A DNA stretch of 64,000 nt from an uncultured Parabacteroides sp. (GCF_902493135.1 NZ_CABUOD010000005.1:90567-154566); one strand, 5' to 3'. Counted from the stretch's first letter, positions 54,841 to 63,838 are shown. Program-made: numbers and translations. The notes: generated by a model from the sequence alone, not told the origin.

Positions 54841-55644
54841 ATGGATTTGCTTCAATATGGTTTTTTCCAGCATGCCCTTTTGGGTAGCCTGCTGACTGCG
54901 ATCGCTTGTGGTATTGTCGGGACGTATATCGTGTCGCGGCGGCTTGTCTTTATCAGCGGAGGTATCACGCATGCTTCTTTCGGAGGACTGGGGTTGGGGT
55001 TCTATCTTGGGATGAATCCGATCCTGATGGCTATGCTGTTTTCCGTGCTCTCCGCATTCGGGGTGGAGTGGGTGAGCAAGACGCAGAATGTGCGTGAAGA
55101 CTCGGCCATTGCCGGGATATGGTCGTTGGGGATGGCATTGGGCGTGATCTTCATTTTCCTGACGCCCGGATACGCTCCGAACCTTTCCGCCTACCTTTTT
55201 GGGAATATCCTGACGGTTTCGACGGGCGATATTATCTGGATTGCCGCTTTGGCGTTGTTGCTGGTCGTCCTTTTTGCCCTTTTCCTGCGGGAGATCGTGT
55301 ATGTGGCGTTCGACCGTGATTTTGCCGTGACGCAAGGATTGCCCGTCAAGTGGATAGAATATGTGATGATGTGCTGCATCGCCCTGACGATCGTCCTTTC
55401 GATCCGTCTGGTCGGGATCATGCTTCTGATGAGTTTGCTGACGCTTCCGCAGATCACGGTGAACCTTTTTACGTCAGACTTCAAGAAGATCATTTTCGGA
55501 AGTATTGCCATCGGTTTCCTGGGATGTGTGGCCGGGCTTGTCCTTTCTTATTTTCTGAATGTGCCTTCCGGGGCGTTTATTATTCTTGTCCTTGTCCTTT
55601 TCTTTTTAGTAGTCAAGGCAATAAAAGCGTTTCTGAAGCGTTAA
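54841..55644 (+). CDS. Metal ABC transporter permease (ZnuB/MntB type, ABC-3 family)
   Basis: Inner-membrane permease of 267 residues with seven to eight predicted membrane segments. The family signature region is clear: YIVSRRLVFISGGITHASFGGLGLG at about 28-52 in outline, and LRLVGIMLLMSLLTLPQ near 180-200. Members import zinc, manganese or iron with an ATPase and a solute-binding protein, but neither gene is next to it here, so those subunits must be encoded elsewhere. The next gene starts 8 bases after its stop and may be co-transcribed. Confidence 0.92.
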   Translation: MDLLQYGFFQHALLGSLLTAIACGIVGTYIVSRRLVFISGGITHASFGGLGLGFYLGMNPILMAMLFSVLSAFGVEWVSKTQNVREDSAIAGIWSLGMALGVIFIFLTPGYAPNLSAYLFGNILTVSTGDIIWIAALALLLVVLFALFLREIVYVAFDRDFAVTQGLPVKWIEYVMMCCIALTIVLSIRLVGIMLLMSLLTLPQITVNLFTSDFKKIIFGSIAIGFLGCVAGLVLSYFLNVPSGAFIILVLVLFFLVVKAIKAFLKR

Positions 55645-55651
55645 AGGGGAA

Positions 55652-58600
55652 ATGAAGAAAGGTTTCTACTATATAATCGCATTATTGATTGTCTCTTTGT
55701 TTTGGTCTTGCAGTACGAAAAAGAATACTAAGGCAAGCCGCTTCTATCATGCCTTTAATTCCCGCTATAATATCTATTTCAACGGAAAGACATCGTTTGA
55801 CGAAGCGCTGCTCTCCATGCAGAACGGCTACAAGGAAAGCTATTCCGACATGATCCTGATGTATCCGGTCAGTGCGCAGCCCAAAGACAAACAAGAAACG
55901 GGAGGCCCTTTCGACCGGGCGATCGAGAAAAGCAATAAAGCGATCAAGCTCCACTCCATCAAGGCAAAGCCGCCTAAGAAACCGGGATGGCGCAACGATC
56001 CCAAGCAACGTGCCTGGCAGGAACAGGAAGAATACAACCCGTTCCTCAAAAAGTGCTGGTTGATGATGGGGCAGGCGCAGTTCTATAACGCCGACTTCCT
56101 GCAGGCGTCCGCTACCTTTTCCTATATAGCCCGTCATTATGCCCATGACGAGGAAGTGGTGGCCGAAGCCCGTCTCTGGCAAGCCCGTTGCTATTCCGAG
56201 ATGGACTGGTTCTATGAAGCCGAAGATATCTTAGGAAAGTTGAATACAAATGGCATTCCCCGGAAAAACCTGAACCAGTATGCGACGGTATATGCCGATT
56301 ACCTGGTGAAGAAAAAACAATACGAAGAGGCGGTCCCCTACTTCAAGACCGCGATCAAAGCGGAGAAGAACCGTCGCCAGCGTACCCGCATGAAATACCT
56401 GTTAGGACAGATTTACGCCGAACAGGAACAAAACGGACTTGCCTACCAGATGTTCGGACAGGTGATCAAAGCCAATCCGCCGTATGAACTGGAATTTGCC
56501 GCCCGCATCCGCCAGACCGAAGTGTTTACCGGAGGAAATTACCAGAAGGTGGTCAAGATGCTCGAGCGGATGGCGAAAAGCGATAAGAACAAGGACCTGC
56601 TCGACCAGGTCTATTATGCGTTGGGCAACGTCTATATGAGCCGGGAAGATACGGTCAATGCCATCAAGAACTATGAGTTGGGCGTGGAGAAGAGTACTCA
56701 GAACGGCTTGGACAAGGCGATCTGCCAGATCAAGCTCGGCGATCTTTATTTCCAGAAGCGCGACTATGTCAAGGCACAGCCGAACTTCAGCGGTGCATTG
56801 TCCGGCATCCGGAAAGAATATAAAGACTATGAACGGGTCTCCAAGCTGTCCGCCATCCTCGACGAGTTGGTCGTGCATGTGGAGGCGGTCCATTTGCAGG
56901 ATAGTTTGCAAACCCTTGCCAAAATGCCGGAGGCGGAACGGCTTGCCGTGATCGACAAGGTCATCGAACAGGTGAAGAAAGAAGAGGAAGAGGCCAAAGC
57001 GCTTGCCGAGAAAGAAGCCTATCTGGCGGAACAAGAGGCAAAAGGTACGGGCATCGACCGTCCGGGAACGGAGACGGGCGGCATCACATTGCCGACGGCA
57101 TCCGGGGGAGCCGGTTTCTATTTCTATAATCCCCAAGCCGTGTCGCAGGGAAAAACCGCTTTCCAACGTAAATGGGGACGGCGGGCACTGGAAGATAACT
57201 GGCGTCGCCGTAAAAAGGAAATGTCCACTTTCAACGAGAATTTGGGGAATGAAAATGAGAATACACCCGAAGGGGAAACGGGTGAACCGGGCGAAATGGC
57301 GGCCGATTCGCTCGAAGCCGGTCTGGAACCTGTTGCCTCCGACGATCCGAAAACGCGCGAATACTACATCCAGCAGCTTCCGTTGACACCCGAAGATATC
57401 GAAGCCTCCAATATTATCATAGAGGATGGCCTCTATAACATGGCCATGATCTATAAGGACAAGCTCGAAGACATCCCGCTCGCGACCGAAGCCTTTGAAG
57501 AACTGGAACGTCGTTTCCCGAAGCATAACCATCTGCTGGAAAGTTATTACCAGGTCTATCTGATGGCGCTCCGTTCCGGCAACCAAGTGCTGGCTGCGGC
57601 CTATAAGAACAAGTTGATCACGGCTTTCCCTGAATCGGATTATGCGGTTGCGATTGCCGATCCCAATTATGAATATAATATCCGGATGATGGATCGGGTG
57701 CAGGATTCGATCTATCAGGAAACTTATAAGAGCTATCTGGCGGAAGATACGGTCACCGTCCGTCGCAATTACCGTGATGTCAGTGCCAAGTATCCGTTGG
57801 CAGACCTGATGCCCAAGTTCATGTTCCTCGACGCTTTGAGCTATGTGCAGGCCGGGGATGCCGAAGGTTTCAAGAACGCGTTGAAAGCGTTGGTTGAGAA
57901 ATATCCGACCGCCGACGTGACGGAACTGGCGGGTGAAATGCTGAAAGGCGTTCTCCGCGGCCGCATGATGGTCCAGGGCGGCATCAAGGGGATGAGCTGG
58001 AACCTGCGTTTCGGTGTCGGTGACGACGGCACGCTTTCTGCAGCCGACTCGGCGCGTGTCTTTACCGCCGAGCCGAATACTTCGTACCGGATGTTGCTGA
58101 TGTACCCGGCCGGAACGATCGACCGGAACCAGTTGTTGTTTGCCGTAGCCGCTTATAACTTCGCCAACTTTATGGTGAAAGAGTTCGACCTGAGCTTCGA
58201 GGAAGCCGGTCCGATGAGCATGCTGACGATCCACGGCTTCTTCAACTTGGATGAGATCCTACATTATTATAAGATGATCTACGGAGCAGACGGGTATGCG
58301 GCAGCTTTGGATAAGAATGTCGCCATCCTTCCGATCTCCGACGACAACTATGAAACGTTGATGCGAGGAAAGACGCTTGAGGAATATGTCGAGTTCTTCC
58401 AGGAAAACTTCGGCGAGGCAGCTCCTGAACTGGCCACCCGTTGGAAAGCCCGCATGACTGCCGAACAGATCAAGGAGGAAGAGGCGAAGGCTGAGGCGGA
58501 AGAGGCCGAAGCTCAGGATTCTGAAGATATTCCGGAAGAAACACCGGCTGCGGAAATCCGGGAAGAAAAGCCGGAACCCGTTAAGAAAACTGTCCGCCCG

Positions 58601-59251
58601 AAAGGACAACAGAAGCAGCAGGCAGCAGAAGAGGCAGTTGTATCGCCGGCCGACACGACGACTGTCCGTAAAGCAGAAACGATCCTTCCTGCGGATGCAG
58701 ATACCCTTTCCGTACAGCCTGCGGCTAAAGATACGGTTGCTCTGACATCGTCCGACACCGTTCCTGCTGTTGTCGCTCCTGTCGAGCAACCGAAGGAACT
58801 CACGTTGAAAGAGATCGAAGAACTCCGCAAGCGCGAAGCCGCCGAAGCCGAAGCCCGTAAGGAAGAAGCCCGCAAAGCCTTTGAAGCCCAGCAAAAAGCC
58901 GAGAAAGAATTGCAGGAACAGAAAGCAAAAGAGAACGAAGAACTTCTGAAGAAGCAAAAAGCGGAAGAAGAAGCCTTGTTGAAAGCAAAAGCCGACCGCG
59001 AAAAACAGCTCGAACGCGACCGTAAAGCCAAACAGCAACAGGTCGAAGCCGAACGTAAAGCGAAGCTCAAAGCCCGCGAAGAACTGCGCAAGCAGAAAGA
59101 ACGTGAGTACAAGGATCGCCTGAAGCAAAAGGAAAAAGAGCGCAAGCAGAAGGAACGCGAATACAAAGAAAAGCTGAAAGCCAAAGAGAAAGCCCGCCGC
59201 GAAGCCCAAAAGGCCAAAGAGGCGGCGGCTAAGGCGAAACGGAAGCGGTAA
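55652..59251 (+). CDS. SprE/PorW-like TPR lipoprotein of the type IX secretion system, with long coiled-coil tail
   Basis: A 1199-residue lipoprotein (lipobox WSC, Cys20). The region after the lipobox (KASRFYHAFNSRYNIYFNGKTSFDEAL in outline) resembles SprE of Flavobacterium and PorW of Porphyromonas, which are TPR lipoproteins needed for type IX secretion and gliding. TPR-like helices run through about 120-430 and 560-800. From about 940 the sequence turns to charged low complexity, with a Pro/Glu/Thr spacer and a final 140 residues of Lys/Glu/Ala/Arg heptads predicted to form a long coiled coil. SprE/PorW proteins are about 600-870 residues, so the tail is an extension. GC-rich, highly biased codons. 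Confidence 0.8.
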   Translation: MKKGFYYIIALLIVSLFWSCSTKKNTKASRFYHAFNSRYNIYFNGKTSFDEALLSMQNGYKESYSDMILMYPVSAQPKDKQETGGPFDRAIEKSNKAIKLHSIKAKPPKKPGWRNDPKQRAWQEQEEYNPFLKKCWLMMGQAQFYNADFLQASATFSYIARHYAHDEEVVAEARLWQARCYSEMDWFYEAEDILGKLNTNGIPRKNLNQYATVYADYLVKKKQYEEAVPYFKTAIKAEKNRRQRTRMKYLLGQIYAEQEQNGLAYQMFGQVIKANPPYELEFAARIRQTEVFTGGNYQKVVKMLERMAKSDKNKDLLDQVYYALGNVYMSREDTVNAIKNYELGVEKSTQNGLDKAICQIKLGDLYFQKRDYVKAQPNFSGALSGIRKEYKDYERVSKLSAILDELVVHVEAVHLQDSLQTLAKMPEAERLAVIDKVIEQVKKEEEEAKALAEKEAYLAEQEAKGTGIDRPGTETGGITLPTASGGAGFYFYNPQAVSQGKTAFQRKWGRRALEDNWRRRKKEMSTFNENLGNENENTPEGETGEPGEMAADSLEAGLEPVASDDPKTREYYIQQLPLTPEDIEASNIIIEDGLYNMAMIYKDKLEDIPLATEAFEELERRFPKHNHLLESYYQVYLMALRSGNQVLAAAYKNKLITAFPESDYAVAIADPNYEYNIRMMDRVQDSIYQETYKSYLAEDTVTVRRNYRDVSAKYPLADLMPKFMFLDALSYVQAGDAEGFKNALKALVEKYPTADVTELAGEMLKGVLRGRMMVQGGIKGMSWNLRFGVGDDGTLSAADSARVFTAEPNTSYRMLLMYPAGTIDRNQLLFAVAAYNFANFMVKEFDLSFEEAGPMSMLTIHGFFNLDEILHYYKMIYGADGYAAALDKNVAILPISDDNYETLMRGKTLEEYVEFFQENFGEAAPELATRWKARMTAEQIKEEEAKAEAEEAEAQDSEDIPEETPAAEIREEKPEPVKKTVRPKGQQKQQAAEEAVVSPADTTTVRKAETILPADADTLSVQPAAKDTVALTSSDTVPAVVAPVEQPKELTLKEIEELRKREAAEAEARKEEARKAFEAQQKAEKELQEQKAKENEELLKKQKAEEEALLKAKADREKQLERDRKAKQQQVEAERKAKLKAREELRKQKEREYKDRLKQKEKERKQKEREYKEKLKAKEKARREAQKAKEAAAKAKRKR

Positions 59252-59267
59252 AATAAAAAGGCTTATT

Positions 59268-59735
59268 ATGAGACATCTTTATATATTGTTATATCTCGTT
59301 CTGATCTCATTGCTCCCTTTTCAGGCAAAAGGTTCCGAGATGGTAAATGGAAGTGAGATTGAGGTAAATGACTTATCATTTTCCTGCATGGATAGTTATC
59401 GGAATGAAGGAAACGATTTCCTGAAATATACTCGGAAAGCGAAACTGCTTAAGGTCACAGGAGGTGTCAGCCTTGGATTGGGAGTGGGGACGTTGCTTTT
59501 TTGGGGCGCACTTCGTGCTGCTATAAATTCAACTTTTTCAGATCCCATAGATGCGGGTTTGCTGGTTACCTCCATAGGTTTGTGTGGAGCCAGTGTTCCG
59601 CTATTTATCTGTTCGTCAAAAAACAAAAAGAAGGCTCTTTCAATCGGTGCCGGTAGTCAGCCTGTGCCTGGTCCGGCTATGAGGAGAACAATTCGGCGAC
59701 AAGAGCCGGTGATTGCTATTTGCTTTGAATTTTAA
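59268..59735 (+). CDS. Small exported membrane protein of unknown function
   Basis: A 155-residue protein with a signal peptide (cut near FQAKG), then a polar stretch, a glycine-rich hydrophobic segment (VTGGVSLGLGVGTLLFWGAL) and a second hydrophobic segment (AGLLVTSIGLCGASVPLFIC) followed by a basic SSKNKKK. This looks like two membrane helices with a glycine-zipper pattern. The C-terminal 35 residues are basic with an aromatic end. No family recognised. It starts 16 bases after the SprE-like gene and ends at a strong bidirectional terminator, so it may belong to the same transcript. Codon use is less biased than in its neighbour. Confidence 0.7.
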   Translation: MRHLYILLYLVLISLLPFQAKGSEMVNGSEIEVNDLSFSCMDSYRNEGNDFLKYTRKAKLLKVTGGVSLGLGVGTLLFWGALRAAINSTFSDPIDAGLLVTSIGLCGASVPLFICSSKNKKKALSIGAGSQPVPGPAMRRTIRRQEPVIAICFEF

Positions 59736-59781
59736 AGAAATGCCGGACGAAAATGATAAACAAATCGCCCGGCATTTCTTT
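59734..59781. terminator. Bidirectional terminator between convergent genes
   Basis: A perfect 13-base stem: arms 59734-59746 and 59769-59781 (AAAGAAATGCCGG with CCGGCATTTCTTT). It sits between the stop codons of the small membrane protein gene and uxaC, with A and T runs suited to both directions. Confidence 0.88.
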
Positions 59782-59801
59782 GAATTATTGTATTCCGATG
59801 C

Positions 59802-61205
59802 TTAGAACCCGAAATACCCTTTCGCGTTATTATAACTGATATCTTCCACCATCTTACCGATGAACGGCAGTTCGGATGCTGGCAGCAGGCCGTCTTCCAC
59901 TTCGCGCCCCAGGATGTTACACAGGATGCGACGGAAGTATTCGTGACGCGGGTAAGACAGGAAGCTGCGTGAGTCGGTCAGCATGCCGACGAAGCGGCTC
60001 AGCAACCCTAAGTCGGACAAAGCGTTCATCTGTTTCTCCATGCCGTGGATCTGATCCAGGAACCACCAGCCGGAACCATATTGCATTTTACCAGGAACCG
60101 TGCCGTCGTTGAAGCTGTAGATCGTTGTCATCAACAACTCGTTGTCGCGCGGGTTCAGGTTGTAGAAGATGGACTTGGCCAGTACGCCTTCTTCGTCCAA
60201 ACGGCTCAGGAAACGGGCCAGCGGGGTAGCGACTTCTGCATCGCCGATCGCATCGTAGCCGGTATCCGGTCCCAGCTTCTTGAACATGCGGGCGTTGTTG
60301 TTGCGTGTCGCGCCATAATGGAACTGCTGTACCCAGCCGCTTTTGGCATCCATGACGGCAAACTCGTACAACATGGCGGAACGAAATTTGTCGATCTCTT
60401 CGGCTGTCAGCTCTTTTTTCATGCGGGCTTTCAGGAAGATCGCTTCGATTTCGGCGTTCGTGTACGGTTCGGCATAGAAAGTCGTCAGACCGTGGTCGGA
60501 CAAGCTGCAACCCTGTGATTCGAAGAAATCGTGACGTTTCTGCAAGGCATCGATCAGATCCTTGAAGTTCAGGATCGACTTGTCGGCGGCAGCTTCCAAC
60601 TTGGTCAGATATTCGTTGTACGTATCGACATTCTCGATTGCCATCGCCTTGTCCGGTCTCCAGGCAGGAAGAACCTTTGTCTTCAGGCTGCCTTGGCGGA
60701 TTGCGGCGTGGTATTTCAGATCATCGATCGGATCGTCGGTCGTGCAAACCACTTCCACGTTCATCCGTTCCATGATTGCCTGGGCGCGGAATTCGGGGGT
60801 TTGCAGTTTGGCAGTGCATTCGTCGTATATTTCGCGGGCTGTCTGCGGGTTCAGTACCTTGTCAACGCCGAAGATGCGGCTGAGTTCGAGGTGGGTCCAG
60901 TGATACAACGGGTTGCGCATGGCATGCTGCATCGTGTCCGCCCATTTTTCAAACTTCTCGTAAGCCGGTTTGTCTCCCGTGATATATTCTTCGGGCACAC
61001 CGTTTGCGCGCATGGCACGCCATTTGTAGTGGTCACCACCGAGCCATATCTCTGTCAGGTCGGCAAACTGATAGTTATCGGCTATCTGCTGCGGGATCAG
61101 GTGACAGTGGTAATCGATGATTGGCATTTTCGCTGCATGTTCGTGATACAGTTTCTGCGCTGTTTCCGACTGGAGCAGGAAATTGGAATCGAGAAAGGAT
61201 TTCAT
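59802..61205 (-). CDS. uxaC: Glucuronate isomerase (uronate isomerase)
   Basis: Interconverts D-glucuronate and D-fructuronate, or D-galacturonate and D-tagaturonate, the first cytoplasmic step of hexuronate breakdown. 467 residues, the family length, of the amidohydrolase-like fold. The N-terminal metal-binding motif DYHCHL (residues 31-36) and the closing segments LLSRFVGMLTDSRSFLSYPRHEYFRRILC (in outline) are typical. It is the last gene of a minus-strand group with kdgK and kdgA, separated from kdgA by 191 bases that hold a long dyad, so its expression may be partly uncoupled. Confidence 0.96.
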   Translation of the reverse strand: MKSFLDSNFLLQSETAQKLYHEHAAKMPIIDYHCHLIPQQIADNYQFADLTEIWLGGDHYKWRAMRANGVPEEYITGDKPAYEKFEKWADTMQHAMRNPLYHWTHLELSRIFGVDKVLNPQTAREIYDECTAKLQTPEFRAQAIMERMNVEVVCTTDDPIDDLKYHAAIRQGSLKTKVLPAWRPDKAMAIENVDTYNEYLTKLEAAADKSILNFKDLIDALQKRHDFFESQGCSLSDHGLTTFYAEPYTNAEIEAIFLKARMKKELTAEEIDKFRSAMLYEFAVMDAKSGWVQQFHYGATRNNNARMFKKLGPDTGYDAIGDAEVATPLARFLSRLDEEGVLAKSIFYNLNPRDNELLMTTIYSFNDGTVPGKMQYGSGWWFLDQIHGMEKQMNALSDLGLLSRFVGMLTDSRSFLSYPRHEYFRRILCNILGREVEDGLLPASELPFIGKMVEDISYNNAKGYFGF

Positions 61206-61240
61206 GATTTATGATTTTAGATTTATGATTTATTGAAGAA

Positions 61241-61388
61241 GGTGTGTCAAAATATAAAATAGAACGCAGATGACACAGATTCAACAGATAACCGCAGATT
61301 TTTATTTTATTGATTTACTATAATCAATCTGTGTGAATCCGTCTCATCTGTGTTATCTGTGTTCTAATATACAGATTAATGACACACC
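61241..61388. repeat. Long imperfect dyad between uxaC and kdgA
   Basis: Outer arms GGTGTGTCA at 61241-61249 and TGACACACC at 61380-61388 are perfect. Inside them 61260-61302 and 61325-61365 pair imperfectly and consist of degenerate CAGATNACACAGAT-type units. Similar in build to the dyad at 29445-29554. Confidence 0.8.
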
Positions 61389-61396
61389 CCCATTGT

Positions 61397-62065
61397 TTAC
61401 CGATATTTTTGGATAGTAGCCAGCGCATCGCGGCAGAGTGTCGAGATGGCTTCCCAGTTTCCGGCAGCGATCATTTCTTTCGGGAACAGCTTGGAACCCA
61501 TGCCTACGCAAGTCACGCCAGCCTTGAACCAGGCCGACAGGTTTTCTTCTGTCGGCTCTACTGCGCCTGTAGCCATAATCATGGACCAGGGCATCGGAGC
61601 TTTGATGTTCTTCACGAAAGACGGTCCGCCAACGTTTCCGGCAGGGAAAATCTTACACAGGTCGCAACCTACTTCCTGGGCGAAACCGATTTCCGATACG
61701 GAACCGCAACCCGGAGTGTACGGAACGAGGCGACGGTTGCAAACCTTCGCGATCTCCGGATTGAACAACGGGCCGACAATGAAGTTCGCACCCAATTGCA
61801 AGTATAAGGAAGCTGTTCCGGGATCAACGATAGAGCCTACGCCCAAGATTAATTCCGGACATTCTTTTGCGGCAAACTTGATCAGTTCGGCAAAAACTTC
61901 GTGTGCAAAATCACCACGGTTTGTAAATTCGAAAGCGCGAACGCCACCTTCGTAACAAGCCTTTACCACCTGTTTTGCAGTTTCTACATCTTTATTGTAG
62001 TAAACAGGAACCATTCCTGTACTGACGATTGCGTCAAGTACCTGCATTTTATTGAATCTTGCCAT
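61397..62065 (-). CDS. kdgA: KDPG/KHG aldolase (2-dehydro-3-deoxy-phosphogluconate aldolase)
   Basis: Splits 2-keto-3-deoxy-6-phosphogluconate to pyruvate and glyceraldehyde-3-phosphate, the last step of hexuronate breakdown, in the cytoplasm. 222 residues, a TIM-barrel class I aldolase. The Schiff-base lysine is in the segment [14 protein letters not shown], and [18 protein letters not shown] and [10 protein letters not shown] are family segments. Encoded 41 bases after kdgK on the minus strand, in the order of use of the pathway. An AT-rich leader of repeated TTAATTCTTAATT-type units precedes it. Confidence 0.95.
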   Translation of the reverse strand: MARFNKMQVLDAIVSTGMVPVYYNKDVETAKQVVKACYEGGVRAFEFTNRGDFAHEVFAELIKFAAKECPELILGVGSIVDPGTASLYLQLGANFIVGPLFNPEIAKVCNRRLVPYTPGCGSVSEIGFAQEVGCDLCKIFPAGNVGGPSFVKNIKAPMPWSMIMATGAVEPTEENLSAWFKAGVTCVGMGSKLFPKEMIAAGNWEAISTLCRDALATIQKYR

Positions 62066-62106
62066 GAAAAGATTTAATTTTTTAATTCTTAATTCTTAAT
62101 TTTTAA

Positions 62107-63150
62107 TTATCTCGATACTCGCCCTGAAGCATCTCCCCCCATCAGTTTTTCGACTTCATCGACAGTTACCTGGTTGAAGTCGCCGTAGATCGTGTGTTTG
62201 AGGCAAGAAGCAGCAACAGCGAAATCAAGTGCTTTCTGGTCGTCAGTCGTATAAGTCAGCAGGCCGTAGATCAAACCACCCATGAAAGAGTCGCCGCCGC
62301 CTACGCGGTCAACGATATGCGTAATGTCGTAACGGCGGGACTGGTACAGTTTGCCGTCGGCATAGAGAACGCCGCCCCACGTATTGTGGTTCGCATTGAT
62401 GGCGCCGCGCAAGGTAATGATCACTTTCTTTGCACGCGGGAATTTAGCCATCAGCTGTGTGCATACGGATTCGAACTCGGCAGCGTTCACTTCGCCGTTC
62501 GTGGCTGTCACGTCAAAACCTTCCGGTTTGATGCCGAAAACTTTTTCTGCATCCTCTTCGTTCCCTAAGATTACATCGCAACCGGCAACCAGTTCCGGCA
62601 TCACTTCAGAGGCGGTTTTGCCATACTTCCACAAGTTCTTACGATAGTTGATGTCGCATGATACGGGAATGCCCATACGGTTTGCCACCTGGATCGCTTC
62701 GAGGCAAGCATCCGCAGCGCCTTGGGAGATCGCCGGCGTGATACCTGTCCAGTGGAACCAAGAGGCATCTTTGAATACTTCTTCCCAGTTGACCATTCCC
62801 GGTTGGATTTCGGAGATAGCCGAATGAGCGCGATCGTAAACAACCTTGCTGGCACGGGCTACAGCACCTGTTTCCAGAAAATAGATGCCTAAACGGTCGC
62901 CGCCGTAAACGATGTGAGAAGTCCCTACACCATATTTACGCAGATCCATCACGCAAGCGCGCGCAATGTCGTTTTTAGGCAAACGGGTTACAAACTCGGT
63001 CGCAATACCATAGTTAGCCAATGATACGGCAACGTTTGCTTCACCGCCACCAAAGGTAGCATTCAATTTATCACTCTGACAAAAACGGAGATAGTCTGGA
63101 GTGGCCAGTCTAAGCATGATTTCTCCAAAGGTTATTACTTTCTTATCCAT
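62107..63150 (-). CDS. kdgK: 2-keto-3-deoxygluconate kinase (PfkB family)
   Basis: Phosphorylates 2-keto-3-deoxygluconate with ATP to give the substrate of KdgA. 347 residues, ribokinase/PfkB fold. Visible are the N-terminal GEIMLRL, the substrate-binding FGGGEANVAVSLANYG, and the PfkB catalytic signature DRVGGGDSFMGGLIYGLL with the base Asp of GGGDSF near residue 278. It is the first gene of the minus-strand kdgK-kdgA-uxaC group and has its own promoter. Confidence 0.94.
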   Translation of the reverse strand: MDKKVITFGEIMLRLATPDYLRFCQSDKLNATFGGGEANVAVSLANYGIATEFVTRLPKNDIARACVMDLRKYGVGTSHIVYGGDRLGIYFLETGAVARASKVVYDRAHSAISEIQPGMVNWEEVFKDASWFHWTGITPAISQGAADACLEAIQVANRMGIPVSCDINYRKNLWKYGKTASEVMPELVAGCDVILGNEEDAEKVFGIKPEGFDVTATNGEVNAAEFESVCTQLMAKFPRAKKVIITLRGAINANHNTWGGVLYADGKLYQSRRYDITHIVDRVGGGDSFMGGLIYGLLTYTTDDQKALDFAVAASCLKHTIYGDFNQVTVDEVEKLMGGDASGRVSR

Positions 63151-63179
63151 ATCTATGGTTTATAATGTGTTCAGGTCAC

Positions 63180-63187
63180 AAAAATAG
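63180..63187 (-). promoter_or_regulatory. -7 box of the kdgK-kdgA-uxaC operon
   Basis: On the minus strand this reads TATTTTTG, a full match to TAnnTTTG, 30 bases before the kdgK start. The -33 TTG is not clear. Confidence 0.6.
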
Positions 63188-63406
63188 GAGTTTATTTTTA
63201 AATAAGCACAGTGTGTGCGCGAAAACATTGTAAATCTTCACAGGGTAATGCCAAAATCAGTAAATCGATTGATAGTGTACCAATGAAAGACAAACACAGA
63301 ACCGTATTATATGCTGTTTTTCGCGTTTTCTCTGTCACTGTATCACTGAATTCTTGTTGTTCATTGATATTCAATCGTTTTATTAGTGATACATGCCCGT
63401 TTTCTC

Positions 63407-63446
63407 TATCACTCTTCTATCACTTTTCTATCACTCCTCTATCACT
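63407..63446. repeat. Array of TATCACT heptamers, period 11
   Basis: TATCACT starts at 63407, 63418, 63429 and 63440, an exact period of 11 with C/T-rich spacers. Single copies or variants also occur at about 63341 and, inverted, at 63385. Confidence 0.9.
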
Positions 63447-63536
63447 GGTTATTCAGAGGGAAAACGGTATTATGTTTGTATATGATTACATATAAGTATA
63501 TTATAAGTTGTATGAGTGCTGTATGTTACCCCTTTA

Positions 63537-63617
63537 ACACCCGGGTGTATAGGTTCTCTACATTCGGATGTGAAGAATGGCACATGGGGGTGTAAAGGAT
63601 GGCAACATGGGGGTGTT
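63537..63617. repeat. ACACCCGGGTGT palindrome and GGGGGTGT repeats
   Basis: A perfect 12-base palindrome at 63537-63548 is followed by two near-identical units (ATGGCACATGGGGGTGT at 63577 and ATGGCAACATGGGGGTGT at 63599), spaced 22 bases. The units' GGGTGTAAAGG end is roughly complementary to the CCTTTAACACCC before the palindrome centre. Confidence 0.7.
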
Positions 63618-63809
63618 TGTGATATTATGTAATTGCTTCTGCTAAAAAAAGCGATGGCTTTTACGAAATGAAGAGTCGTATTCGGCTTTTTAATACTTGT
63701 TATATTCGTTTTTGCATTTGTTTGTTCGAATGTTTTTATATCATTTTTTGAAGACGAATATGGTATTTACGTGATTGTCAATTATATATTAAAAATGCCC
63801 TATTTTAGG

Positions 63810-63838
63810 AGTGATAGAGAAGTGATACTGTAGTGATA
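63810..63838. repeat. Array of AGTGATA heptamers, period 11, inverted relative to the first array
   Basis: AGTGATA starts at 63810, 63821 and 63832, again an exact period of 11, in the opposite orientation to the array at 63407-63446. Further copies occur at 63854 (TATCACT) and 63907 (AGTGATA). Confidence 0.88.

Noticed and set aside
56402..59217. Long open frames on the minus strand within the SprE-like gene
   Set aside because: They mirror the strong codon bias and Lys/Glu low complexity of the real gene and have no recognisable domains.
63211..63495. A 94-codon open frame on the plus strand
   Set aside because: It is Ser/Phe-rich, has no family features, runs through the heptamer array and lacks a plausible start region.
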